Origin: Cyathus striatus
Lineage: Eukaryota > Basidiomycota > Agaricomycetes > Agaricales > Nidulariaceae
Length of the DNA stretch: 64,000 nucleotides
Direction: 5' to 3'
Assembly: GCA_025738555.1 (NCBI GenBank)
Contig: JAOVFP010000014.1
Location: 2,852,001 to 2,916,000, forward strand
A model generated the notes under the pieces. That model worked only from the letters and a program-made list of their open reading frames with translations, did not search any database and was not told the DNA's origin. Position numbers and translations under genes: made by a program. How positions within the stretch are numbered: position 1 is the stretch's first letter; each line of letters starts with the position of its first letter. Below are positions 33,485 to 44,889 of this stretch, one piece after another.

Positions 33485-35523
33485 ATGTCGACAATGCGCG
33501 CTGTGGTATATGACAAACCTTTCGCTGTAACTGTTAAGGAGGTACAGAAACCCCGAATTTTGCACCCGGATGATATCATTGTGAAGGGTGCGTGCCTTTT
33601 ATTAATTCCTCCCATCGACCTTGATCGCTGACCGGAAACTTTTGTGGCAGTCACAACCACATGTATTTGCGGAAGGTACGTGTTCTAATGAAGCTTATTC
33701 CTACACTATTTTGACTTGAGATCGTCACAGCGATCTGCACATGTACGAAGGGCGTACTGCTGCCCAGTCTGGTATCGTATTCGGGCATGAAAAGTATGTA
33801 ATGCCCACCCTCTTTCACTATTCATTCATCATTAATCATTGGTAATGTAGTATGGGTATCGTTGATGTTTGTCCTTCATTCCATTCTTTGAGATGCTAGT
33901 CTCCTGACACAACAAACAGGAGGTCGGTGGAGGCGTGACTGTAAGCCCTGTCCCCTCCATTCCTCGGTACCGTCATAACTGACCTTGCCTTTCCCAATGC
34001 AGCTTCTCAAGAAGGGCGACCGGGTAGTCATGCCCTTCAACGTCGCCTGTGGCCGGTGCCTCAACTGCGAAGAAGGTAAATCAGCCTTCTGCACCCATGT
34101 CAACCCTGGATTCGTAAGTTCCACCAAACACTGCTTCTTCTCTTCATAACGCTGAGACACCTTCCAGGCCGGAGGGTATATCTTCCCATGCTATCTTTAC
34201 ACGCTGATTGACTTTAACTTTATTTCCCGACTATAGTGCCTATGGGTGCGTCGGTCTGACAACAGAAGTGTACGCTGTGACTGATCCATACTTTTAGATA
34301 TGTTGCTATGGGTCCGTATCCAGGCGGACAAGCTGTATGTTCCCCTTCGTTTCGCTTATTCTCCAATCGGACTCATCGCGATAACAGGAATACGTCCGAG
34401 TCCCGTTCGCGGACTTTAACGCGCTCAAACTCCCACCCGGAACGGAGCACGAAGAAGATTTTGCCTTGCTCGCTGATATCTTCCCTACTGTTTGTCTCCT
34501 TGGCACTCCTTACGACTCCGTTGCTCAGCTAACCCTGTTTTCGATTAGGGATGGCATGGTGTTCAACTTTCTGTTCGTTTTTAACATACTTATGTGTGGT
34601 TTTGCCTCAACTGACCGGCTACACAGGGATTTAAACCCGGAGAATCTATAGCGGTCTTTGGTGCTGGCCCCGTCGGGCTTATGGCTGCCTACTCTGCCAT
34701 CCTCCGCGGGGCTTCTGATGTATACATTGTGGATCGCGTTCCGGAGCGTCTGGCCAAGGCTAAAGAAATCGGATGCACGCCCGTGGACTTTTCGAAGGGT
34801 GATGCTGTCGAGCAGATTCTGAAGCTGCGTGATGGGTGTGTTCTTGTTCTTGCCATGTTCCCAGGTACGAAAGCTAATGTTGCTTAATGTGATAGGAAAG
34901 AGGTAGATCGCGGTGTGGATGGTGAGTTGGCTGCTTGTTGTCGGGGTATTTTGCGACTCTGACTCCGCTGTTTGTAGCTGTGGGATATCAAGCTACTACT
35001 GGTGATGGAAAGACTGAGCAGCCCAATGCTGTCCTTGAAGCGCTTATTCGTGCCGTTCGCCCTACTGGTGGTCTGGGCATTCCTGGCCTTTATGTACCGA
35101 GCGATCCCGGAGCTCCTGACTCCGCTGCAGCAAAGTGAGTTCTTCTATCGCCATGCTTTATGCTTTGCTGACGGGTCGTAGGGGATACATTTCCTTCCCT
35201 TTCGGTAAGTTTCTACTTATCTAGTGACCCTATCACTCCTCTAATCTATGTTTTGCAGGCAAATTGTTTGAGAAAGGCCTCTCTCTCGGAACTGGACAGT
35301 GCAACGTTAAGGTGACGTACCCTGCTTCCTATTGGCTGGAGCCCCCTTATCTCATCCACATATACAGGCTTACAACCGTTATCTTCGAGATCTCATCATC
35401 TCCGGCAAAGCCAAGCCGTCCTTTGTCGTCTCGCACAATCTGTCACTGGACGATGCTGCGGATGCCTATGACAAGTTCGACAGGAGGGTGGATGGGTATA
35501 CGAAGGTCCTGCTTCATCCTTGA
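33485..35523 (+). CDS. Glutathione-independent formaldehyde dehydrogenase (zinc ADH family)
   Basis: About 17 exons join into a full-length protein of roughly 400 residues. The catalytic zinc site is TTTCICGSDLHMYEG with GHEN, the structural zinc site is CGRCLNCEEGKSAFC, and the NAD-binding Rossmann motif is VFGAGPVG. The stretch AGGAYGYVAMGPYPGGQAEY matches FdhA-type enzymes, which oxidise formaldehyde with NAD and without glutathione. Small exons are supported by this alignment, including a 9-nt exon at 34237-34245 and exons of about 16 and 21 nt. The start ATG at 33485 (MSTMRAVVYD) matches the family N-terminus, but the frame is also open upstream. It is probably cytosolic. In litter or wood fungi the substrate could come from demethylation of lignin or pectin; that is inference. 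Confidence 0.93.
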
Positions 35524-35529
35524 AATCGT

Positions 35530-36140
35530 GTATCAATTGCGTGTTTTTCTTTAACACTGTAACGTGGACTTTTTGACTAATAAGAAACTTGTATTTCATT
35601 TCCCCCGCATTTGTGCCCTCGTGATCGTCAGGATTTGAGGCTTGATTTGCAGATTAAAAGCTTGCGTTATGGATGGTTGAGGCACGCTTCTACCCCGCGG
35701 CGTATTTCCGATTGGGGTCGTGGTTTGCACGTTCCTCGGCCATCTGCACGAATATAGGGAGCATATCTATATGTATGTTGCCGTGAAGAGCTTCTTTGAT
35801 GTTACTGGCCCCGGTGTCTGTCTTTGGACGACCATCTGTGTTAATTTCCCTCATTCTGCGCATCACGTGATTATTGGCCTGTCCGTGAGAGGTGAATCCC
35901 ATTGAGAAAGCACCATTGCGATCCCGTTCTCACACAACTTTCATACCTCCATATACACACGGCTAGCCGGTGAGGTTGAGGGCTGCTTCTCGTGATGAGC
36001 TCATCCTTCTTCATTCTACTTCGTCTTTTCATCTATCAGTGGGCGTAGACCCAGCGTAGACTCTCTTTTATAACTGTCTTTCCTTGCTATCCTTTCCTTT
36101 GTGCTAACTGATACAGGCATCAACTGCGCCGCTCTCAACC
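35530..36140. other. Intergenic
   Basis: This holds the terminator region of the dehydrogenase and the leader of the next gene. No coding frame is convincing. Confidence 0.4.
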
Positions 36141-36142
36141 AC

Positions 36143-37238
36143 ATGAGCCAAGAATTAGCCATGCATCAGGTGCGCTTCAACTCTTCGTTTCCTTTGTTCA
36201 TCCTAACAGTTTCTGCCAGTTCTTTGAAGAGCCCGCGCAACCCGAAGAACAGAGGTGGTCCGCAATCGTACCACCGCAATCCGCGCTGACATTTGCTGTC
36301 GTTTGGGATGATGACGGCGATATGGTTTCATTCTCTGGGGCACAGCTCGAAGATTCCGCAGAAGACTCTGCCTTGGGCTCTCCGCTGGACGTGAACGACG
36401 TGTACTCCCGTCTTTCATTATACGACCCTGACAATCTAGGAGTTTCCCAATCGGCGAGGTCGTCCTCGTTCTTTTCGGCTCTCGATCGTGATTCCTCGTT
36501 TCCTCGAGTAGGGACGACACCGTTGTCGGAGCGCAAACAGTTGGGGAAGACACAGACATCTTCGACGTTGGGTGGACTGGACGTGTATGTGAAGGGGTCG
36601 GCGTTGGGGCAGACTCATATCTATCGAAAGCGGTATAGTGGGTTGGACGATATGGGCGATGGATTTGAGTTCGACCCGAGAACGTCGTATGCAAAGCTTT
36701 TGCTTTCTACTCAAGAGGGGTATCATGTGGAGAATGCGATGGGAGCTTCGTCGGATGAAGATGTTACGGACTCAGGATGCGGGGTGGAGAGGTTCGAGAG
36801 CATGTTCGTGCGTTCTATGGTGCGTAACTCCTTCATGGATAGGCTGGAAAGTGTTCTTAATGGTTGAACTAGGATCCGGAGACGCGCTCCTTCAATCCAG
36901 TTTCTTCCTCCAATGATCAACGCGATATTGACAATGATTCAATCGCGTGGTCACGCTTAGATCCTCCACGGACACCCGGCTTCAATATTATTGCGCTGCC
37001 CAATGTACAGCCGAAGACTCGTCGACTTCGCAAACGCCGTCCTAATGCCCCTCCTCCCAATAATATACGCAGACCAATACCGAAATACATGGAGGATGGC
37101 CCTTGCTTAGAAGTTCCTCTATCCGCTATATTTCGATGCAAACCTGTTCTGAAGTGCAGAAAGCCGCGTCCTGTTGGGTACGGGGATGATGGTTCATGGG
37201 TTTGGGTCGAGGCCATGATAACCACAGGGCGGCTGTGA
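36143..37238 (+). CDS. Unknown protein, paralogue of the next gene
   Basis: Exons 36143-36169, 36220-36819 and 36873-37238 give 330 residues. No family is recognised. Visible features: an acidic, Ser-rich first half with LTFAVVWDDDGDMVSFSG, and a basic Pro/Arg-rich segment (RRLRKRRPNAPPPNN) that could be a nuclear signal, ending SWVWVEAMITTGRL. The first exon codes only nine residues (MSQELAMHQ), so upstream exons may exist; the frame is open a little further 5'. The neighbouring gene has the same exon layout and matching segments (IDFTVIWDPETGFSVYG; HWVFVELYPQVSDRIV), so the two form a tandem pair. Confidence 0.75.
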
Positions 37239-37639
37239 CTAATCAGCACCCTCATTTCGTTCATCACTCTCTCATTCTTTCGTTCTCATACATGCTTGAT
37301 GCGTAACATACTGCTCTGCGAGCCTGTTCTTTACTGTATAAGTACGTCACTCCTTAACTTTATCACATTTTCCGAGTTCGCCGCTGTATATTTTGGTACA
37401 TAGATATTCGACCGTAGTTCAGTCATGCTAATAAATTCGCCTCATGTAGACACGGAATACTCATGTCAGAGATCTAGGAGATCTGATGGTCTGAAAATAT
37501 CTTCCTGGCATCACCGTAGTATCCACCTCATGGTGATCCACGCTCCACATTGACAGTAGTCCCGGTGGTAGGATTAGTTACGAAGGAAAAACATTGGTAC
37601 TATGTAAGGCCTCCAATCCGAATATAAGGGACTTCCTTT

Positions 37640-38848
37640 GTCCTCTCGAGCCTATCGCATGTTTCCCATGTCCAGATAGCTGTTACCTCTGGTGAACATT
37701 CCTTCAACGTCTCTTACACCCCTTTGTTCTGCGATATAGGCTGGTCAGTGTTCAGGATGATCCATTTCAAGCGTAACGATGGAGATATTTATGTAAGCCT
37801 TCCTTTCTCTTGCAAGACATTTATCACCTGACGAAAATCCAAACATAGGACATTCCTAATTCCTCGAGCGGTAGTGCTGGGCACGCGCTAATTCAACGCA
37901 TTCTTTTTAACCGCCGGCGCCAAATTTCAAAGGGCGAGCCCTTTGCTGTTCTTGGATCTAGAAAGCCGCATTACATTCATATTCGTACTTCCGGAGCGTA
38001 TGCCCACTACTTGGGTGCTGAGTACCATAGCCCACCACAGTATAGTACTAAAAGCCACGTTACATTGACGGAAGATAGCACTTCCGAGGTTCGTGTTTAA
38101 TCTCTGAGATCGTCTACAATAAATAATCGCCAATTTTCCAATTTTCAAGTATTCTTGCGACTCTGCAGAAGCCCAAGATGGCCCTTCGCAAAGCATTGAC
38201 TTTACGGTAATCTGGGATCCCGAGACAGGATTCTCGGTATACGGAAACGACTCCGGTAATCATACTGGGGGATCGAGCAGACAAGTGAAAAAAGACAATC
38301 ACAAATCAATAAGATCCCGGGACGATGATCACCAGAAAAAGCCACTTCCTCGACTCCCATCTGGAATCTCGGTGGAATGTCAAGGCCTATCCTCACAATT
38401 CCCAGGTGAAACAGATTCGGAGAAAGAGAGCTTCTACGGAGCTTCAAATGACAGCGGTCATCCTGATTGTGAGCCTCATCTCGTATGTATCTCTAGCATT
38501 TTTCGGGAATTATGAGATGATTCATTAAATCATTAGCCTTCCCGATTTTCAATGACTACCACCCATTCCTTTCTTCAAAGCAATGAGTGGATGACACGTT
38601 CTTCAGGGAAGACGCACGATATTTTTCACAAACTGCGACAGCAGTCAACAACCTCACATCATTCAGAAGTTCCAGCATATCTTCAGCCACAGAGGCGTGA
38701 CAGATTGATCCATCCGAGAGCTTCCATTCGACAACTTTCATCGCATTTTCCTACAATAAAACGACGAGGTCGGGATATATCAGAGGAGCACTGGGTGTTC
38801 GTTGAGCTTTATCCTCAGGTTTCTGATCGTATAGTATCGACAGACTAG
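37640..38848 (+). CDS. Unknown protein, paralogue of the preceding gene
   Basis: Exons ending at 37792, then 37849-38088, 38150-38482 and 38537-38848, keep one frame. The first of these reads GEHSFNVSYTPLFCDIGWSV and appears to be joined to a still earlier exon (ISYEGKTLVL, near 37580), so the start is unresolved. Later text includes FAVLGSRKPHYIHIRTSG, IDFTVIWDPETGFSVYG, a charged segment (RDDDHQKKPLPRLP) and HWVFVELYPQVSDRIV at the end. The last two line up with the upstream gene. No known domain is recognised. An internal ATG at 37757 could also be the start. Confidence 0.65.
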
Positions 38849-38849
38849 G

Positions 38850-40045
38850 GTATAGGCATGTATCTGAGCTTAATATTTGGGATAATGTTGAACGATTTCA
38901 CCGGATCTTTCCCCGACTAGCTGGTGCTTAAAGACAGCGAGCAGTCAGATCACTAACACAATTGTTCAACGCGGTGCCGTACGCCATACGGGGACTGATG
39001 ACTTGAAGCAGCTGACTAGGAGGTTTGACGGGTACGTTATTCATATCTGATTGATACCTAACCTGAATGATGAACTCCTGTACGCAAAGTTCGATATCTG
39101 AATGTTATTTATCTTCAGCAGCCGCGGCTGAGAAATGAAGTATCCAATTGGACTTTCACTACACCGAGTCGCATTCATATGTCGGAGGCAGGCTTGAGGA
39201 AAACCACAGCAATATGCCACGACACACGTAATAAAATACTGTTTCACGCTAACACTTTCCGGTGCTCAGGATACTGTAGCATCCGACAATTAATGCAATA
39301 AGTGGCGCGCGCAGAAGATCATATGTATTCAGGTGAGAGGGCGCTCTGACTCCATTGGGCAGCTTTCTATATTGATCATTGACCAAAAATACTTCCATTC
39401 ACATGTCAGAGTAAGGTTTCCCTGCTTTATTCGTCGACGTGGGCATACCGAGAACTTACACCCGTCCTTATGCGTACTCATATGTTGAAGCAGTATCAGG
39501 CATTATGTGATATCCGGTGGTGTATCTGCGTGTCTATCTCTGTTCCTTAAAATTCCGTGAGTCCGCCACTGTAGAGGAGTTAATTAAAGCAAATACCAAC
39601 ACAGGATTTCATACTGTCCACAGGAAGAATTTTCAAGCTTTTTCTTCAGTCTGAAGCGAGGGTCATTCTCGACGGTAACGCGTAATATATTCAGAGAATA
39701 TCTGACGGTCAGCACGTTAATCAGGCTCGAATTTGTAAGATCTTATTCATCTCTATTGCTCTCAGGCGTCTAACTACGCCTGACTTGTGACTCGGAGGTG
39801 TCAAATCCCGACGTTTGTATATAGCAATCTTCTCATTGAAGACCTCTCCCGTGGCATACCTTCCATGCTACCTGTCATTAACACACCAAAGACATCTGTG
39901 CCAATCACAAGGATATGTGGCGGACCTGATATTATGCCGACACCTCGCGACTTAGTTGTGACAGGCAGATAGGCAGAGATAGCGGGGATTCTCCCGACAT
40001 TTTCGTGCCTTTCCTACGGCTGGTATGTTTGGGATCTGTATTTTC
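38850..40045. other. Intergenic
   Basis: Short open frames (for example 39787-39972 on plus, 39041-39247 on minus) lack domains. I see no repeat structure. Confidence 0.4.
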
Positions 40046-40048
40046 AAG

Positions 40049-40056
40049 TATATAAA
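40049..40056 (+). promoter_or_regulatory. TATA box of the CVNH gene
   Basis: TATATAAA lies about 105 bp before the ATG at 40161, followed by a CT-rich leader. Confidence 0.55.
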
Positions 40057-40160
40057 CACTGAGCTGGAACACGAAAAAGGCACCCAAGAAATCTCTTGTC
40101 CTACTCACCAATCCCCACAACTACCTTCCGTCTCCTTCGACTTCATAATCATCTCTAGTA

Positions 40161-41807
40161 ATGCCTTTCACCGACACTTCCCGCAACATCCGCCTCGACG
40201 GTACCACCCTCATCGCTGACTGCAAAACTGTAGACGGAAAATACAAGTCTTCTTCCATCTCCCTCGACAGCCTTATCGGTAACGTTGATGGCAACCTTCG
40301 ATGGGGATACAAGGGCTTCGCACAGACTTCCAGAAACATCAAGCTCGAAGGATCCCAGCTTTCCGTTGAACTTAAGAGTTCAGACGGAAAGTGGACCGCA
40401 GTCAAGCTCGACTTGAATGCCCACATCCACAACAACAAGGGCAGTCTCGAGGGCATCAACATTCATCGCTCAGCAACGCCCAAGCCAGGCCACCGCCAAG
40501 GCTCACCGTAAGCACACTTTATAACTCGCTGTCTCAACTCTAATTGGTGTACCAGTAGTAGTGTCGAACTGAAGTTAACAGACTCTCCATCTAAATTGAA
40601 GAATGGTGGCAACGGTGTTTACGGAGCAAGTGCCATTGCCAGCGCTGCTTCCCAGTCCTCGATTGCCACCAGCGCATCGTCGAGCATGTTCTCCTCCTCC
40701 GCGATGTCTAGCAGCACCAGCGTCGAGTCGTACTCGACGAAGACATACCACGAGTCCACTTTCAGAAGGTGAATACCAACTTTTGTCCCTATCAGTTTCA
40801 CTCGCTTACTGTGCTTTAGTCAAAGCATGCAGATGTCGATTAGGACCACCTGCAAGAACCTTGTTCTCGAGGGATCTATCCTATGGGCTGACTGTCTCCT
40901 TATCGACGGTGTAACTCTCCAGCGTTCCTCCATCGATCTCGACCAGTACATCGGTTTCGTCAACGGTGCTCTCGTCTTTGGCGCTACCGGCTTCAGCAAG
41001 CACCAATCCCTCAGGAACATCCGCTTGGAAGGATTCATTCTCATCGCCGAGTGCCTCACCGAAGGCTTAGGCGAACGCTGGATCGAAGTCAGACTCGATC
41101 TCGGCGAGTCATTCAAGAACAAGAACGGAGCTCTCATCGCTATCACCATGAACGCCGACCTCTCGGTTATGCTTAGCGAGATCCCATGGATGAAGTTCAA
41201 AGTTATCGCCGAGCCTGATTTATCTGTCTTTGCTCGCCACCCTGTTATGAAGGAGACCATGACTCGCATTGCTGAGTCCACTGTTGAGCACGTCACTCTC
41301 CAGATGAGCTCTATGATTCAGGCAGCTATCACTTCTGCTGTCTCTGTCGTCACCGCATCCGCTATGCGCCATATCTCGGAATCGATGGAGGTCATGCTCC
41401 AGGACATCGTTGGGCACGGGCATGCTCACGGTTCTGCCACTGCTTCTGGGGAGTTGCGCCTCACTGGTTCAATAGGAGCTGAGCTGAAGGGTGGTGCTTA
41501 CATCGGTGCTGGAGGAGCTGCTGCAGGCGGAGGATATGCTTACGGAGGAGGTTCAGCTGTTGGCGGTGGATACGCCTACGGAGGAGGATCAGCGGTAGGC
41601 GGTGGAATTGCTTATGGAGGCGGCGCATACTCTGCCAGTTCTAGCGAAGTGCAGCTCACTGGAGGTGCAATCCTCACTGGCTCCTCTGGCACCCTCAGCA
41701 GCGCCAGCGAGTCGCATGAAGAGTTCTTTGCTACCAACTCGGTGAAAGCTGGCGGCAAGATCGTGTCACCAGGACGTTCCAACTTCGTTGTGGAAACGAC
41801 CACTTAA
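40161..41807 (+). CDS. Two-domain cyanovirin-N homology (CVNH) lectin-like protein
   Basis: Exons 40161-40507, 40556-40768 and 40820-41807 give 515 residues. Residues 1-105 form a CVNH domain (TSRNIRLDGTTLIADCKTVD; SISLDSLIGNVDGNLRWGYK; TSRNIKLEGSQLSVELKS). A Ser-rich linker follows, then a second CVNH domain from about residue 195 (TTCKNLVLEGSILWADCLL; SSIDLDQYIGFVNGALVFG; RNIRLEGFILIAECLTEG). A helical, Met-rich stretch follows, and then a Gly-rich tail (about 411-460) with GGGYAYGGGSAV repeats. CVNH domains bind high-mannose sugars in known members. No signal peptide is seen, so a cytoplasmic place is likely, as for other fungal CVNH proteins. Role unknown; self-recognition or defence is speculation. 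Confidence 0.92.
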
Positions 41808-41809
41808 AG

Positions 41810-42146
41810 TGTTTTCATCGGGTCCTTTCTTTTTAACTTTCTATAACTTTTCTTTGCGGCATTGGGCATCATTTCATCTAGCATTCTCTATGGACACTGG
41901 TTACTAAAAATATGGTAGATCTCTTAGCACTGTTGTATGTACCATCTGTGTTTTAATGCATTGAGTTTCTTTTATTTACTTAAACTGGAGTGATACCTTG
42001 GTCGAAAGAGAAACGGCTGTGTGGCAATTGACCACTCAACAGTGGAATTGCGGTGGAAGCTAGAAGGAAGATTGAGTGTCACAGTTATCACACTGAGAGC
42101 GACAGTCAGTCTTCCCGACTAAGCACGTGTACGTGACTTACGGTCC
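41810..42146. other. Intergenic
   Basis: This is the 3' flank of the CVNH gene. I see no gene. Confidence 0.4.
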
Positions 42147-42154
42147 GGTAGAAC

Positions 42155-42814
42155 TAGGGACTGACATGGATGGATCCGAGATCCATCCGCGATCCAATCC
42201 GCAGATGGGGCCATTATTCGGATGGGTGACGGATGCCATCCACATAATTCGGATGCATCCGCTCGGTACCACTGTGACTGCTGGTGCTTTCAATTATTCC
42301 TTCGTTACAGAGCATTTCTAATGTATTATAAAAACACAAAATCGTTTGTAATACAATAAGCATTATACATGCGAAGTGCAAGGTAAAAATTTAATGGATT
42401 GATGTCACTATATGTTTTTTACCCGTTGTTGCCACAAAATGTGACCGATAGCCTTAGTCACGGTGCGTGACATGCTACTAGACATGTCACGCAGTCACGG
42501 ACCTCATCAAAGCTTCACGAAGTCTCGCAAAAACACATTAATTTAAGTATATATTAACAAATCTCTCTTCAAACAAAAAATAAGTATGTGAATCTATTAA
42601 ATACATATTAGAGTACATATAGATGTGGTACAATTTTAAGTGAATGTATTTATTTATCAGAAAATGGAAAGAGTGCATAACAGCTATTGGATGCAATTGG
42701 ATGCATCCAAATACTGGGTGTATCCGCGGATTGGCATCCGGAACCGATCCACATCCGCTATTTTTGGATAAAAATAGCGGATTGCCGGTTCAGGCTCATC
42801 CGTGTCAGTCCCTA
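42155..42814. mobile_element. hAT-type MITE, 660 bp, perfect 8-bp target duplication
   Basis: The ends are TAGGGACTGACATGGATG and CATCCGTGTCAGTCCCTA, inverted with one mismatch. GGTAGAAC flanks both sides exactly (42147-42154 and 42815-42822). Clusters of GGATGCATCC-like words near both ends are typical hAT subterminal repeats. The interior has no transposase. The perfect duplication suggests a fairly recent insertion. Confidence 0.9.
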
Positions 42815-42824
42815 GGTAGAACCC

Positions 42825-43900
42825 GGAACAAACAGGTTTAACTCGCCTTGTACAAACAAAATCCAACCTTAACCAGACTTAGGCTAACCTCCTACGATTT
42901 GGTCCGCGACGTTCATCTTCAAAATCACTTTAAACTGCCACGTTCAACGCTACCGCCCAGTTTCCTCAGCTTATCTGACGACTAAATTTTAACAGATTTA
43001 CATCTTATGTTAATGCTAAGTCAACTAATCAGGTTAGAATGGCGAACGTGTCGCCAGTGTTGAAATTGGCCCATCGCCCAGCGTCAAGTTGCACCTACGT
43101 TCTATTCCTCTCTCGCACAGCTGGTGCACTCAACCATCTTGGGCGTCGGATATTACCTCTAGAATTCGACACACCTAGGCTCGAAGCCCACAATTAATCA
43201 ATATCGGAATAAACACGGGGCACGCACGATCCGTGCATTCAAGAACTCGCACTTAAACCGCTGATCCCCCTCCTCCGTCTCTTCCACCCCGTCTCTTTAT
43301 TTCGGATTCAATTCTGATAGACGAGTATAAATACACAACAAGCAACTCCTTCACATGCATGTTCTTCTTATCCCGCCTTTCCGACGACGGCACAGGCTAT
43401 ACATCAACGTCTTGTACCTGATACTATTCAATTTGCTATTCAGAAACGCCTTTCCTCCGGGGTCTGACTTGTGGGGAACGCTTGATGGAACTCAGCGCTC
43501 GTATGTTACTCAATTACGATTGTTATAAAACGTACGTTGGACGTGGGGGAGACTGTTTATTCAGGCACTTTGTGTGATGTTCTTCTCCCCCATGACATGT
43601 TCGTATGGGTTTTCGTTGATCTGCGAAATTCTTGTCAAGCCCTCACTCTCAGTCTCAATTGTTCCTCAGACTCGAGGTACTCCGAGGAAGTAGCCTCAAC
43701 TCTAGACACTGACATCGATCTGTAGTAGCTCTCGCTTCCGCCCGCTCATCAGACAGGCACTACTCGTAACGCCGCCTCGTCCACATGCAGAGGTACATTA
43801 TGTACATGAACCAATATTCCGTTCATTACGTTCGTTATTCTTCGATGTCAAGGCGATTTCCGTGTATGATACTAGGATATTCAGTATTCAACACCCAGCT
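42825..43900. other. Intergenic with doubtful small frames
   Basis: An ATG at about 43356 (MHVLLIPPFRRRHRLYINVL) opens a 57-codon frame, and a protein-like frame at 43560-43725 (GTLCDVLLPHDMFVWVFVDL) follows, but I could not splice them in one phase. I do not call a gene. Confidence 0.3.
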
Positions 43901-43904
43901 CGAG

Positions 43905-43910
43905 TATAAA
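43905..43910 (+). promoter_or_regulatory. TATA box of the secreted protein gene
   Basis: TATAAA lies 72 bp upstream of the ATG at 43982. Confidence 0.5.
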
Positions 43911-43981
43911 GCTAAGCCATCTCTTGCACTAGAAGAACTCAGCGAGTCTTCCATCTCTCAAGTAAAAAGACCTCTATCACA

Positions 43982-44884
43982 ATGCGTCTCGCATACTTAG
44001 CTTCTTCCCTTCTTCTCGCGGTGCTCCCTGTGCTCGCGGACAACGCAACGACCGATGCTCCTGCAGTTAACGTCAACATGGTCGACGTGTTCGGCGTCGA
44101 CTTGTCCGACAATAACTTCTTTGGTGCTCCGTTCCCTCCTTGGGTACACGGTGCGCATCCAGGATGGTACTTTGGCAACTTCCCGTGGCTTCACCCTGGA
44201 ATACCATGCTTCCCTGGGGTACGTATCGTACAGGTACACTTATACTCAAGATAGTTCATTAACCTGTTTGGTTGTAGCCGTCGTGCAAGTTTTTAACTTA
44301 CTTCCTAATTCCCTGCGATGCCCTCCGTCCCCGCCACACTTCCCTCCGCATTTACCTCCTTTCCCTCCCTACTTCCCTCCCCCACCCCCACCGGCCCCAC
44401 CCAGTGACGGGTACACACAGACGTTCCATAATTTGACTGGAGCAACCCAAGCTGACGATTACCTCACTTTCGGTCTGGTCGACACTATTGATGGTTTGCA
44501 TTTCGTGTTAACTTGGGGAAACGATCGGTTCTCATGTGAATATTGTAATTAGACTGCAAGGCGATGTGTAACTCCGTGCAAGGCTGCAAGTTTATTAACA
44601 GTAAGCAATTGTTTCGCAATTTTGGCCGGATCATGCATGCTTATCTTTGCGCAGCGTATCACGATGTAAATGGAAAGGTATGTAATGCTATTTAGATTAT
44701 TTTGTAATCCTTTCATCCCCGTTTAATGCTGACGCTGTATTTGCAGGATGGAAGCACGCAGCTCACTTGTTCGTTATTCTCCAAGTGCCACGACAGTTCC
44801 GATGCGGATAATAAGGGAGGTCAATCCCAACCCGATGGAAGCGTCGACTTCATCCGCAATAGCGATGGCTTTTGCAAAGAGTGA
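43982..44884 (+). CDS. Small secreted Cys/Pro-rich protein
   Basis: The ATG at 43982 starts a signal peptide (MRLAYLASSLLLAVLPVLA, cut before DN). The mature part has an aromatic/Pro-rich region, then a proline run (PPHFPPHLPPFPPYFPPPPP) and a conserved C-terminal domain: TFHNLTGATQADDYLTFGLV, DCKAMCNSVQGCKFINTYHD, VNGKDGSTQLTCSLFSKCHD, then FIRNSDGFCKE. That domain, with its spaced cysteines, is shared by many secreted Agaricomycete proteins, some described as fruiting-body specific. Introns at about 44456-44549, 44608-44654 and 44678-44746 are clear. The splice between the first exon (ends CFPG) and the proline run is uncertain: the obvious donor gives the wrong phase. Confidence 0.8.
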
Positions 44885-44889
44885 TAGAT

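Noticed and set aside
23041..35523. Secondary-metabolite gene cluster around the P450 and dehydrogenase
   Set aside because: No core synthase (PKS, NRPS, terpene cyclase) and the enzymes are separated by kinases and repeats; the dehydrogenase is a housekeeping-type FdhA.
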